Of a DNA stretch of 64,000 nucleotides, positions 8,771-18,252 are shown in pieces. This DNA is from Aeromicrobium sp. A1-2 (GTDB taxonomy: Bacteria > Actinomycetota > Actinomycetes > Propionibacteriales > Nocardioidaceae). Made by a program: the position numbers and the translations under genes. Where the stretch lies: positions 1,550,001-1,614,000 of the forward strand of contig NZ_CP027482.1 in the NCBI RefSeq assembly GCF_003443875.1, in the 5' to 3' direction. The notes below the pieces were generated by a model. It was not told the origin of the DNA. It saw nothing but the letters and a program-made list of their open reading frames with translations, and did no database searches. Each line of letters begins with the position of its first letter. The first letter of the stretch is position 1.

Positions 8771-9979
8771 ATGCCAGGCATGTCAGAGTCCTTGCGCCTA
8801 CTCGGGTCCTGCGCGACCCTGCCCACCGAGTACTGGTACCACGTCGCCGCCCAAGACGAGATGCCGCTTGCAGGGGTGGCTCGGGCTGCACGCGTGCTCG
8901 ACGAACTTGATAAGAAGTTTCCGACGGCCGACGACTATGCACCTGGCGCTCTCGCGGTCGAGACCATTGCCCAATGGCTATACGCGGACCCGGACATCGC
9001 CCACGAGCTTCGCCTCGTTCTATCACTCTCCGACAAGCGCTTCTACCTTGATCTCAGCTATCGACTGAGTCGAGAGATCTACGAAGTCGACGGTGCCGCG
9101 AGGACTCTGTGCGGATGCTCTCCGAGCGGGATGAAGAGGCACACGACAAGCGCTATCCTCGGTTTTCTCAAGAAGGGTGGGGATGCTCGCCGACTGCGTG
9201 TATCCCAAGTCATTGCTGAATATTTGGTGGGTCGCAGATTGCTTATTGTGCTGGACCTCTACTTTGGACTCAGCCAGGTGATGCGCAGCGCCGTCAATGA
9301 CCTTTGGCTTGCTCCTCACGACGTTCAGCAGAACGAAACGAAACGAAGGGGTCACGGCGCGGAGGCGGAGATCGCATTGGCACTCCAAGATGCGGGATTA
9401 AGCATCTTGCCAGCCAATAAGGGGACGGAACCCATGGGAGCTGCAGATCCGAATATCAGCCTCGAAACGTTTGAGGTATCGCCGCGAGACCCCAAGAAAA
9501 CGGTCAGCGCGGATATTGCCCTGACGGACAGTCGAGGTGCACTTCAAGCAATGATCATGGGGTTGGTCCAGTCATCCGACCCAGGCCAATTCGGCGTGGA
9601 TAAGGCGGCAACCAACGGAACGATTCGCACTCGTCTAGACGAACACCGGACAGAAACAGGATCCAACCTAGAAATCTGGGGAATCGTCGATGGGATCGGA
9701 TATGCCGAAAATCCTAATGGGACGATCATTCCGATGCTTGGACACTTTCATGAGTTCATCCAGCACAACTCTGCATACAAAGCGGTCCTTGCGGCCTCGC
9801 GACTTGGGCTTTGCAAAGTCGTCGCGGTTAGGTACGACCCAGACTTCTACTCCATCGAAACGGCAACGCAGATGCACACTCGGTATGGCGGTTCAGCCGC
9901 GATGCTTGTCGGGCAGGAAGCGCCGCCGGCAGGTCCGCGCCCGCTCGTGGCTGGACGAGCAACAATTTGGCTCCATTAG
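8771..9979 (+). CDS. Putative restriction endonuclease partner of the adjacent methyltransferase
   Basis: About 402 residues with no confidently recognised domain. It converges with, and its stop directly abuts, the stop of a large N6-adenine methyltransferase, the arrangement of a type II restriction-modification pair. The C-terminal half has features seen in restriction enzymes (GHGAEAEIALALQDAG, then SADIALTDSRG and SSDPGQFGVDKA), but a clean D...ExK catalytic triad is not visible. Start is uncertain: the frame is open to an ATG at 8645 that has a better ribosome site (GGTGAGGG), but the first 40 residues from there look unlike protein, so 8771 is given (8780 also possible). Nuclease function is inference from position. 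Confidence 0.5.
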   Translation: MPGMSESLRLLGSCATLPTEYWYHVAAQDEMPLAGVARAARVLDELDKKFPTADDYAPGALAVETIAQWLYADPDIAHELRLVLSLSDKRFYLDLSYRLSREIYEVDGAARTLCGCSPSGMKRHTTSAILGFLKKGGDARRLRVSQVIAEYLVGRRLLIVLDLYFGLSQVMRSAVNDLWLAPHDVQQNETKRRGHGAEAEIALALQDAGLSILPANKGTEPMGAADPNISLETFEVSPRDPKKTVSADIALTDSRGALQAMIMGLVQSSDPGQFGVDKAATNGTIRTRLDEHRTETGSNLEIWGIVDGIGYAENPNGTIIPMLGHFHEFIQHNSAYKAVLAASRLGLCKVVAVRYDPDFYSIETATQMHTRYGGSAAMLVGQEAPPAGPRPLVAGRATIWLH

Positions 9980-12268
9980 TCACCCGAGCCGCTGCCTCGC
10001 CGCGCGCGCTTCCGCACTTGAAACATCCCAGAGCGATGCCACGAGGTCGTCCAACTCATCGAGAAGTGAAGTCACGTCATCCTCAGCCGCCACTCGCCTA
10101 TGGCCCTCTGCGCAGACTTCAGAAATCTGACGATGCACGCTACTCGAAGGATCCCACCGGGGCACACCGATCTTGGCTACGATGCTGGGTGAGATCTGCG
10201 TCGAGACCATCCGACTGTGCACGTGCTCGACTACGACAGAGCCTGCCAACACGCCGCCGACGTAGTAGGCCTCTTCAGGCGATGAGCATGCGATTAGCAT
10301 CAACTTCTCGTTGGGTATCGCCGGTTGAGGAGCACAATTTGCGTCGATTGTCACCGGCCCCACAACGGCCGTAGTGAAGACCTTTGCAATATATCGCCAC
10401 ACCACCTTCCAGTCCGCGAACGTGTACTCTCCAACACGCTGGCATGCATAGAAGTCGGTTGCTCGGTATTTCTCTTCCCATGCCGAGAAGCCTTTACGCT
10501 CACCGAGAATTCCCCTGAACTGTTCCAGGTACGCCAACGTCCGCGGGGCCGATTCGCGAAGGTCAGAAATCGACACCGCCGCCATTTTGCTGTCAGCGGT
10601 ATGGGGAAGCAAGACCGCTAACTCGGCTTGCGATCGCCACTGCGATACGTCTCGCCCACGGAGGAAGGGATAGACATGTCTTGGCTCGATTACGGCTTCA
10701 ACCTGTGGCACCACACGACGCGCCCTTTCGACCACGTTCTCGACTTTAAGTAGGCCATCCTCGCGGCGGCCATTGAGCCGAAGGTGGAAGACTGCATTGG
10801 CCCCCCCTGTAAAAAGCCCGGTTCGCGCCTTGTAGGCGTTAGCGCCGTCTAGGCGCCGATGAACTTCCATCCCCGCCGCGGCTCCAGTAGACCAGCTACT
10901 GGAGGCGTCATCAGCGCTCGCAAGTTGCGCCATGCCTTCGCTGACTGGTCCATTCAACGCACCAGAACCTGTAGTCGGCTGAAGCATACGATCGAGTTTT
11001 CCCCATTTCCGGAACGGGACAGGAAAAGCCGTCCGGAGCCCATTCTGACCCAGAATGACTATTGTGCGATTCGATACACCCTCGAATGGCTTCGCTTCCA
11101 CGAAATCCTCCACCAAGGAGACCTGAAATGGTTCCTTCAGTTGCCCCAGCTCGAAGCGCCGGAAGTCACGATGGTTCGAGGCCGACTTCAGCAGGGACTC
11201 CGGAAGCACAAACCCGAAAGAACCGTCGCCGGCGAGCCGAAAATGTATGGCATGCGCAACGAAAAGCGCCGAGATGTCTTCCTTGCTATACCCCATCACT
11301 CGGCCCGTTGCACCGAAGATACCGAGCGCGGGCCAAAGAGCACTGTGTTTTTTCCTGTACTCAGCTGGCATGTACTCCCAATTGACCCAGGGCGGATTTC
11401 CCACGACTAGATCGACACGCGTAGCGCCTTCCCGCTCTTCCAGCGAGTCTGCGTGCGAGATCCCCCGTGGAATTGTCGGTGGAGTAACGCGACCCTCGCG
11501 CCGCAGCCGCGAGCTGGCGAAGGTCAAAGAAGCAATTGTCAGGAGGCAGGGAACAAGTTCCACATCTATGCCGTGGATCTTGGTGTCAATTATGTGGATC
11601 GCTTCGTGAGAATCGATCGATCCAGCGACTACCGCCTGACGAATCTCCTCGGCCGCGGCTACCAAAAAAACACCCGACCCACAAGCCGGATCGATAATTG
11701 ACTTTCGCAGGCTTTCAGCGTCCTCACAGCGATATCCGGCGGATCGGATGACATGGCGAGCCAGCCACTGGGGCGTATAATAGGAACCGATCGCGTGTCT
11801 CACTTGGCGAGGTACCAAGTGCATGAACTCAGATTGAAACAGATCAGCGAAGGGTCCGTCCTCGCTTAGGAGAGCAGCGATTTCCAGCGCCTCTGCCTTC
11901 TGCGCCCCAGGGACTAGGCGGTCCAACAGCGCATCGATCTCTCTGACAATCGGAGCTGCCTTCTCCACAACCGGTGGGGCAGCGTGATCCAACGGGTCGT
12001 CTCCCCCAACGCAGCAAACAATCAGTCGATACGCACGCGCCAGCATGTAGCGCTCAACCGAGTAGACAAACCTGCTCAAGTCAGGCTCATCTACGGCGCC
12101 GAGAACACTCTTCAGTTGCGCTGGCGGGACCTTTTTCTTTCGGTCCAGTTCGCCCCGCACCGCTGCGACCTCATGGGCCCACTGGTCAAAGTCAGCCCGA
12201 AGTGCCCCGCCATCGTCCGAGGACGCTTCATAGAGCGCGCAAATGATGTCACCTTGATGCGGTCTCAT
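9980..12268 (-). CDS. Type II-like N6-adenine DNA methyltransferase
   Basis: About 762 residues. SAM-binding motif I DPACGSGVFL lies near residue 195 and catalytic motif IV NPPW near 290, the DPACGSG...NPPY/W order of N6-adenine methyltransferases of the large Eco57I-like kind. The C-terminal 350 residues would be the target-recognition part (contains FLRGRDVSQW and the end-region HSRMVSTQISPSIV typical of these enzymes). The start at 12268 is tentative. An ATG at 12388 overlaps the stop of the next upstream gene (ATGA), but the 40 residues it adds look non-conserved. Base composition is lower in GC than the ICE backbone, which suggests separate acquisition. Expected role: protect DNA from the convergent putative endonuclease. 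Confidence 0.8.
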   Translation of the reverse strand: MRPHQGDIICALYEASSDDGGALRADFDQWAHEVAAVRGELDRKKKVPPAQLKSVLGAVDEPDLSRFVYSVERYMLARAYRLIVCCVGGDDPLDHAAPPVVEKAAPIVREIDALLDRLVPGAQKAEALEIAALLSEDGPFADLFQSEFMHLVPRQVRHAIGSYYTPQWLARHVIRSAGYRCEDAESLRKSIIDPACGSGVFLVAAAEEIRQAVVAGSIDSHEAIHIIDTKIHGIDVELVPCLLTIASLTFASSRLRREGRVTPPTIPRGISHADSLEEREGATRVDLVVGNPPWVNWEYMPAEYRKKHSALWPALGIFGATGRVMGYSKEDISALFVAHAIHFRLAGDGSFGFVLPESLLKSASNHRDFRRFELGQLKEPFQVSLVEDFVEAKPFEGVSNRTIVILGQNGLRTAFPVPFRKWGKLDRMLQPTTGSGALNGPVSEGMAQLASADDASSSWSTGAAAGMEVHRRLDGANAYKARTGLFTGGANAVFHLRLNGRREDGLLKVENVVERARRVVPQVEAVIEPRHVYPFLRGRDVSQWRSQAELAVLLPHTADSKMAAVSISDLRESAPRTLAYLEQFRGILGERKGFSAWEEKYRATDFYACQRVGEYTFADWKVVWRYIAKVFTTAVVGPVTIDANCAPQPAIPNEKLMLIACSSPEEAYYVGGVLAGSVVVEHVHSRMVSTQISPSIVAKIGVPRWDPSSSVHRQISEVCAEGHRRVAAEDDVTSLLDELDDLVASLWDVSSAEARAARQRLG

Positions 12269-12384
12269 GCGCCACCGATCGCGATCATAGTGGGCGCCTG
12301 ACGCTGAGTGCTCATGTCCAGACACTTTAGTCGCGCTCGAACGAAGGTCGAAGTCACGGCCACAGCCTTCAGCACACTGGCCGC

Positions 12385-12708
12385 TCATGGTCGAAACGAC
12401 CCAACAGCGAACTCGCACACTCTGACTACGTCCCGTGTCGCGAACAAGCCGTATTTGATGGCGTTCCATGCGCAGGTGAGAACCACCAGGTTTAGCCAGC
12501 CAGGGCCACCGGAATCGAGGATCACGGTGAGTCCAACTGTGGCCGCGAGGTAGCCGGCGGTGAGTGCGGACGAGACTGGGAATGCCCACCTACGACCAGC
12601 TGGCCTCCGCAGGTGACGAATCAGGATGTTGCTGGGGGCATACGCGTTGAGGTATCGGTGGATGCTTCCGGCTACGCGGAACGAGAGTGCAAGGATCACG
12701 GCGATCAC
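12385..12708 (-). CDS. Small ICE membrane protein (hypothetical)
   Basis: 107 residues from a GTG at 12708. It contains SIHRYLNAYAPSNILIRHLR followed by two hydrophobic helices (about 50-65 and 68-85). Proteins of this kind occur beside relaxases in actinobacterial mobile elements and are sometimes labelled 'sulfate permease', without support. It lies downstream of the relaxase on the same strand, so it may belong to the mobilisation operon. Function unknown. Confidence 0.6.
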   Translation of the reverse strand: MIAVILALSFRVAGSIHRYLNAYAPSNILIRHLRRPAGRRWAFPVSSALTAGYLAATVGLTVILDSGGPGWLNLVVLTCAWNAIKYGLFATRDVVRVCEFAVGSFRP

Positions 12709-12792
12709 CCTTTCGAGGAACAGACACCCGGCGGTGTCTCGCTCTCAGGAGTAGCCGGGCCTCGGTCCGCTGCGCTCTTCAGGTTCGATCAC

Positions 12793-12828
12793 TGTGGACA
12801 ACCGCGACCTGCGTGTCCCTGTGGAGAA
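12793..12828. other. Pair of DnaA-box-like sites after the relaxase gene
   Basis: The minus strand reads TTGTCCACA at 12793-12801, identical to the actinobacterial DnaA-box consensus. A second, variant box TTCTCCACA lies at 12820-12828 in the same orientation. A similar pair occurs at 56088-56112. Role unproven. Confidence 0.35.
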
Positions 12829-12829
12829 C

Positions 12830-15800
12830 TCAGCGACCGACGCCTGGCTCCAGGGCTGGTGCGGTTGAACACGAAGTTGCCTCCCCATCACGAGTGATCT
12901 CTGTGGCTCTCCTCAATGCGGCTTGGGCGCGGGCTCGATCGGATCGCTGGCTCTCGTTGGCCGGCCGAGGGCCCAGCGCATCTGAACCAGTGATGCCGTG
13001 ACGGTCACGGTAGGCGGCAACTATCGTCACCTCAGAAATCCAGCGGTTGACGTCCGATGGACTCTCTGGGCGGGAACCGAGGCCGCGCAGCCACGACTCG
13101 CTGCCCAGGGCGGCTTGATCGACCAGCGCGACGGCACGCTTTTCCATGTCGTGCTGGCGCTCGTCGAGCGCTCGGCGATCCTTCGGGTTCAGCGTCCCAG
13201 TCGCGACTGGGACGAGTCCGACGATGAGTTTGGACTCGATCCGACGTCGCCCGATCCTTCGGGGCTGTGCGGTTGCATGGTGGAGACGGGTGATGAGGAC
13301 CGCGCCGACGTCCGCTGCGTCCGCCAGTCCTCGGCTCGCGACCAGCCTGGGTAGCAACGTCTCGAGGTCGTAGCCGTTGGCTTCGGCTCGCCGGAGCTCG
13401 GCGGTCAGCGGTCCGAAGGCCTCGGACTCAATGACTCGTTCGATGTCGGCATCGCCGAGGCCACAGTCGCTGACCAGGGCAACCCAGCGCGAGCGCTGCG
13501 CGCCTGCGGCTATCGTTTCGTACTCCGCAGCCAGTTGTTCGATGGAGAACCATTGGTCCTGCTCGGCCTTGATCGTCTGGTGGGCGGAGAGTTCGGCTCC
13601 GGACCGTTGGAGTATCCCGTAAAAAACAGTGCGGGCGTTGATCTCGCCTTCCTGTGGCGGGGTATGGGTGTCGTCGGGGTCGTCGAGGGCGACGTAGACG
13701 GTGTTGGACTTCCGACCACGGGTCATGGAGACGTAGAGGTTCTCGCGGTTGGTGGCGCCGGAGGCGACGACGTGGGCGGTATCCACGGTGGAGCCCTGGG
13801 CCCGGTGAGCGGTGATGGCGTAGCCGAGATCGATGTGTTCACGTACGTAGCCGGCGGGCAGGACGACCGTCCCTGTAGCCTTCTGGCCGATGCGTGCGGC
13901 GATCACTGATCCGTCGGGTGTGACGTCTGTGATGCGCCAGCGGTCGCCGTTGTGCACCCAGCCGCCGCGAAGCGAACGCAGGTGGCGTTGGTTCCGTCGG
14001 GTGACAATCAAGTCGCCAACCGAGGCGCGGTTGCCATCGGCCAACGCGACCTCGCGGCCTGCTTCGGTTTCACCGGAGAGGATGCGTTCAGCGCGGGCTC
14101 GCTGGTTGAGTTTGCTGACGGTGGCTTTGGCTTCGGTCACCAGCACGCTGGACAGTCCGGCCTGGATGTCGTGGCGCCAGGCGTGGTAAGCGGCATCGGT
14201 CATGGCGTCGGTGTCGCCTTCACGGACTCTGTCGTTGCGGACGTAGGTGCTGATCACGTCAGTGGCGCCATTCCGTAAGGCTGCGGTGGCGTCTGCTTCC
14301 CAGTCCTGGTCGAAGCGGAGGATCTCGATCAATTCGGGGGTGTCGTCGCGCGCTTCGGCGAGCATTGAGAACGCTCCACCTGCATCGACGGATTGCAGTT
14401 GTGCCCAGTCCCCCACCAGCAGGACTTTCGCGCCTGCCTCGGTGGCGATTCCGGTGATTTTGTCCAGGGTGTGGGTGCCGGCGAGAGTTGCTTCGTCGAT
14501 GATCACGAGCTGGCCTCGTTTGAACTCAGCCCGACCCTGGTCGTACTCGTGGAGCCACTTCGCGGTGTTCTCGCACGAAATGCCGAGGTCATCGGCCAGG
14601 ACCTGTGCTGCCGCGGCGGACGGCGCGAGGCCGATCACCGAGTCCGCGCCGCGCGCAGTTGTCCATGCTGAGTGAAGGGCGCGCATGGCGGCGGTTTTGC
14701 CTGCCCCGGCTGGTCCGACGAGAAGGTCGATCTGACGGCCGGATTCGGCGATCTTGCCGAGTGCCTGGGCCTGTCCTTCGGTGAGTTGATGACCGAGCAG
14801 AGCGTGGCTGCTGGCGTCCTCGATCAGCTTCGGCTTGACGACGGGTGCGATCAGGGTGTTTGCCCGTACGAGCAGTCGGTCTTCCGCCGCGAGCAGGCTG
14901 GCTGAGCTGAACACGGTGGAATGTTGGGGACGGAACCGGCTCGAACCATCCTCCCGTCGAAACGCGTCGGGACTGATCGCCAACTCCGGAGGTGTCAGAC
15001 GCAGCGAAGCTTGAGTTGCTGCGTCGACGATCATGCCCACGACGGCTTCACGATCCTGCGGGGTTGCGAAGCGCCAATCCATCGTCTGTCGCGATGCCTC
15101 GGCCCACAGGTTCCAATGTCGCCAGGTTGAGCGCTTCTCCCCCACGACCGCGACAACTTGCCTGCCGGTGGTCGCCACGAGGTCGAGGGGCACGTCTTCG
15201 GCACGCAACGCCGCGGAAGGCCTGCCTGTCGTGATGCCTCGAGCCCACTCCGTGGACCCCGCAGGAAGGAGGTCTTCTGCACGATGGCGCCAGCCGTCGG
15301 TGAGTTCCGCAAGTGAGTGCAGTTCCTTCTCTGGTCGGGTGGCAATGGTGGCGGTCGCGCGAAGTTCCACGATGGTCTTCGGCGACGGTCGGCGTCTGTA
15401 GGAAGCGGCGTACTCCTCGATCAGGCGGTCGGTTTCGATATCGATCTCGCGCGATCGGCTGGAGAACTCGCGGATCAGTTCCTCACTGACTCCAGCGATC
15501 TCCAACGCTTGGTTGCGGTCGGCGCCGCGGTCACGTCTGTCCCACTGCACACCGAAACGTTGGGTCAGGATGTCGGCGAGAACTGCGTTGTAGTGCTCCG
15601 AGATCGCGACCACGCAGCGGTGGATCGGGACGCTGTCCAGGCTGCGCCATTTCTGGTCGTATACGGTGCGGACCTTGTTGGACACGACGACATGGGTGTG
15701 GAGCTGCGGATCACCGGCCCGCGAGTCCCAGTGGTCATAGGCGGTGGCCGCGACGCCCACTACCTCGTGCTGAGCAACGGCGCCGTTGCGGGCGTTCACC

Positions 15801-16372
15801 CCTGCCCGGGTGACTGCGACCTCTCGCTCGAAGAAGGCCAGCACCTCCGCGACCGCCTCATGGTGAGCTTCGACGATCTGCGCTTGGGTGCCTGCGTCGG
15901 CGAGGCCCCAAAGCACGGACACGGACTTGGGCACACTGAATGTCAGGTCGAAACCGGACACTGCGGTCTTTGGTCCGCCGGCTTCCTCTTCGTGATTGAT
16001 CCGAGCAACCTCTGCGGCGCGCGCCTCGCCGTCGAGTGACTCATCGAGTGCCTCGATTCGCTTGTCGATCCGCTCCTGAACCGAGAGATACGTCGGGTAC
16101 CCCCGGCCGAGTTGGTCTCCCGTTACCGGGTCACGTCCATGGACGAGAAGCAATTCAAGTTGCGCGGGTGTCACGACATCGCCGGATGTCAACTGGCCGT
16201 CGCCGAACTCTGCTACCCCAGACCCCATCCACACGCCGGGCGGTGTCCCGGCCTCGGCGTAGTACCGCGTCATCGGCGCTCTCAAGGAACGGTTGCCGTC
16301 GCCAACCACGACGCTCTTAAGCAGGTAGTTGCACCCGTGTCCCGGGGTCATCTTCCGCATGGACACCGTCAC
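12830..16372 (-). CDS. MobF-family conjugative relaxase-helicase (TraA/TrwC-like)
   Basis: 1180 residues. The N-terminal relaxase domain (about 1-330) carries an HUH-type histidine motif DPQLHTHVVV near residue 224. The helicase half (about 500-1000) has Walker A LVGPAGAGKT near 551 and Walker B LVIIDEATLAG near 624, as in RecD-like TraI/TrwC helicases; AITAHRAQGSTVDTAHV is the late helicase motif. It would nick one strand at oriT, stay attached, and unwind DNA for transfer. The GTG at 16372 is preferred because GAGGAGGT sits seven bases upstream (16380-16387); the frame extends to 16552 without a better site. A divergent intergenic region upstream is the natural place for oriT and the promoter. 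Confidence 0.9.
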   Translation of the reverse strand: MTVSMRKMTPGHGCNYLLKSVVVGDGNRSLRAPMTRYYAEAGTPPGVWMGSGVAEFGDGQLTSGDVVTPAQLELLLVHGRDPVTGDQLGRGYPTYLSVQERIDKRIEALDESLDGEARAAEVARINHEEEAGGPKTAVSGFDLTFSVPKSVSVLWGLADAGTQAQIVEAHHEAVAEVLAFFEREVAVTRAGVNARNGAVAQHEVVGVAATAYDHWDSRAGDPQLHTHVVVSNKVRTVYDQKWRSLDSVPIHRCVVAISEHYNAVLADILTQRFGVQWDRRDRGADRNQALEIAGVSEELIREFSSRSREIDIETDRLIEEYAASYRRRPSPKTIVELRATATIATRPEKELHSLAELTDGWRHRAEDLLPAGSTEWARGITTGRPSAALRAEDVPLDLVATTGRQVVAVVGEKRSTWRHWNLWAEASRQTMDWRFATPQDREAVVGMIVDAATQASLRLTPPELAISPDAFRREDGSSRFRPQHSTVFSSASLLAAEDRLLVRANTLIAPVVKPKLIEDASSHALLGHQLTEGQAQALGKIAESGRQIDLLVGPAGAGKTAAMRALHSAWTTARGADSVIGLAPSAAAAQVLADDLGISCENTAKWLHEYDQGRAEFKRGQLVIIDEATLAGTHTLDKITGIATEAGAKVLLVGDWAQLQSVDAGGAFSMLAEARDDTPELIEILRFDQDWEADATAALRNGATDVISTYVRNDRVREGDTDAMTDAAYHAWRHDIQAGLSSVLVTEAKATVSKLNQRARAERILSGETEAGREVALADGNRASVGDLIVTRRNQRHLRSLRGGWVHNGDRWRITDVTPDGSVIAARIGQKATGTVVLPAGYVREHIDLGYAITAHRAQGSTVDTAHVVASGATNRENLYVSMTRGRKSNTVYVALDDPDDTHTPPQEGEINARTVFYGILQRSGAELSAHQTIKAEQDQWFSIEQLAAEYETIAAGAQRSRWVALVSDCGLGDADIERVIESEAFGPLTAELRRAEANGYDLETLLPRLVASRGLADAADVGAVLITRLHHATAQPRRIGRRRIESKLIVGLVPVATGTLNPKDRRALDERQHDMEKRAVALVDQAALGSESWLRGLGSRPESPSDVNRWISEVTIVAAYRDRHGITGSDALGPRPANESQRSDRARAQAALRRATEITRDGEATSCSTAPALEPGVGR

Positions 16373-16659
16373 GCGATCCACCTCCTCGCAAACAAGGTGC
16401 GCCAGCCGCTCCCCCTCGCTGTGCCAGAGGTGTGACCGGATTGAGGGTGGGGGTGAAATCGGCGACCGAGTGGGCGACTCAGGGGCGGGAAACTGCGGTG
16501 CACCTTGTCTGGTGAGGTGCGAGAGGAGAACCATCGATGTTGCGTAGATCACATTTCAATGGCTCAATAGTTGCAGGCGGTGAATTCGGTGGACCCGCCA
16601 TCGGGGCACCGTCTGTTGCTCCCACCGGGAGGTTTCGGTGGCGGCGGACGGACTTGGCC
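16373..16659. promoter_or_regulatory. Divergent intergenic region, candidate oriT
   Basis: 287 bases between the oppositely transcribed relaxase and lipoprotein genes. It contains short inverted repeats, for example GCACCT/AGGTGC (16500-16505 and 16515-16520) and CCACCG/CGGTGG near 16622-16641. MobF relaxases usually act at an oriT next to their own gene, so this is the leading candidate, by position only. Confidence 0.35.
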
Positions 16660-17277
16660 ATGACCAAATCGCAAGGAGCTTTTTCGGTAGCGACAGCAGT
16701 TCTACTGCTCGCCGTCATGACCGCTTGCGGCTCAGACTCCGAACCAGACTCGGCTCCGACGCCATCGCCGAGCGTCAGCCAAACAGTCATGTCACCCAGC
16801 CCGACTCCGGCCTCACCCGAGGATGAAGCCTCTGCGTCCGCGGTCGAGGCAGTGACCGTGTACTACTCCACGATCGACAAGATCCGCCAGGATCCCAAGG
16901 CTCCGATCAGCAATCTCGACGCCGTGGCAGTAAGCACGCAACTCTCGGCACAGGAGAAGTTCCTCTCGAACCAACGGAGCGACGGGCTCCATCAAGTTGG
17001 CGACACCAAGGTCATCGAGACGAAGGTCCAGTTGGTCAGCTTGGACAACTCAGACCCGTCAGCGGGTCGGGTTCCATCGGTGACCATTGACGTGTGCTGG
17101 GACGTCAGCGGCGCCGACCTTCTGGACGCTGACGGTAAGTCGGTCGTGCCAGCAGATCGGGCAGACCGTGGCTGGACGCGTCTGACCGTGGCGAACTACT
17201 CCTGGGATACCGATCCCGAGGGCGGTTGGCGTGTTGCCGGCGGCAAGGACGTGGAGAAGTCGCCGTGCACCGCGTAG
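16660..17277 (+). CDS. Secreted lipoprotein at the head of the pilus operon
   Basis: 205 residues with a lipoprotein signal: hydrophobic run then LAVMTACGSDSE, the Cys near residue 24 being the lipid site. A Ser/Pro/Thr-rich spacer precedes a folded domain with a CWDVSG segment and a C-terminal Cys that could pair. The ATG at 16660 directly precedes the signal peptide. It overlaps the next gene by 13 bases. A surface-anchored accessory of the conjugation/pilus machine is a reasonable guess; no family recognised. Confidence 0.7.
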   Translation: MTKSQGAFSVATAVLLLAVMTACGSDSEPDSAPTPSPSVSQTVMSPSPTPASPEDEASASAVEAVTVYYSTIDKIRQDPKAPISNLDAVAVSTQLSAQEKFLSNQRSDGLHQVGDTKVIETKVQLVSLDNSDPSAGRVPSVTIDVCWDVSGADLLDADGKSVVPADRADRGWTRLTVANYSWDTDPEGGWRVAGGKDVEKSPCTA

Positions 17278-18224
17278 GTTTGCGGCTCTTTGCATTCTCA
17301 GCCCTACTCGCTGGGTGCATGATCGGCGCCGGGACATCAACCGCGACGGCAGGCAGCAAGACCGTGTGTCAGCAGCAAGACCCGTTATCGGGCGTCTGTG
17401 TGGTGTGGGTCGTCGTCGACGTGCCCGGGACCGCGAAGGTCGATGACGGCCCGAAGGACACGGGCACGGGTCAGACTTGCTATTGGGACGGGACGAAGCA
17501 GGGCATCAGCAAGCCACCTCCTGGTCCGGTGCCGTGTTCGTCGGAGTACGGCTATTGGTCGAACGCCTACCACTGCTACATACGAGTATTCGCACCGCAA
17601 CCGCCGGCCGGTGATCCAAGTTGGCAGGGGCACGAACCCGGCGATGGCGCGGTGTACGACTGCTATCAACCGCAGACTGGCCTGCTGATCCACATATGGT
17701 CTGCGGACGCACCGGAGAACTCCGGTGCCGGCCCCAGCCCACGCGATGTCGCACAACTGGCGATCGACGACATGGCGCTGCGTGCGATCGACATCGGCAT
17801 CACGCCATCCCCGGCCGCGGGCCGCATTGGCCTTGTGGGCATGCCGGTGTGGATGTGGGCGCAGGGTCCCGACGACCACACCTATGGCCCGATCACCGCG
17901 ACAGCGAGCGCGGGCGGCATCACCATCACCGCGACTGCGACGGTCCGACGAGTGACGTGGGAGATGGGTGACGGCACCACTGTGGTGTGCGACTCGGCGG
18001 GGACGCCGTACCAGGCGAAATACGCCAAGCAACCTTCCCCGGACTGCGGGCACATCTACGAAACCTCAAGTGCAGGCGAGCCCGGTGACACCTACACAGT
18101 GACGGCGACTTCCGCGTGGGTGATCACGTGGGCGGGCGCTGGCCAGACCGGAACCATCCGCCTTGACGGGCTTCAGCGGTCCGTCGAGATCACCGTCGGC
18201 GAGGCACAGGTGCTCGTGGAGTAA
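17265..18224 (+). CDS. Exported Cys-rich protein with PKD-like region
   Basis: 319 residues from a GTG at 17265, seven bases after GGAGAAG. A signal peptide (LRLFAFSALLAGCMIGAGTSTATA) is followed by a Cys-rich part with a CYWDGT segment. A C-terminal beta-rich stretch (VTWEMGDGTTVVC ... TYTVTATSAWVITW) reads like a PKD/immunoglobulin-like repeat. It overlaps the lipoprotein gene and precedes the CpaB-like gene in the same operon. Probably an extracellular pilus or adhesion component; specific role unknown. Confidence 0.65.
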   Translation: MHRVGLRLFAFSALLAGCMIGAGTSTATAGSKTVCQQQDPLSGVCVVWVVVDVPGTAKVDDGPKDTGTGQTCYWDGTKQGISKPPPGPVPCSSEYGYWSNAYHCYIRVFAPQPPAGDPSWQGHEPGDGAVYDCYQPQTGLLIHIWSADAPENSGAGPSPRDVAQLAIDDMALRAIDIGITPSPAAGRIGLVGMPVWMWAQGPDDHTYGPITATASAGGITITATATVRRVTWEMGDGTTVVCDSAGTPYQAKYAKQPSPDCGHIYETSSAGEPGDTYTVTATSAWVITWAGAGQTGTIRLDGLQRSVEITVGEAQVLVE

Positions 18225-18252
18225 ACGGGCACGAACGAGAGGCGAATCAACG

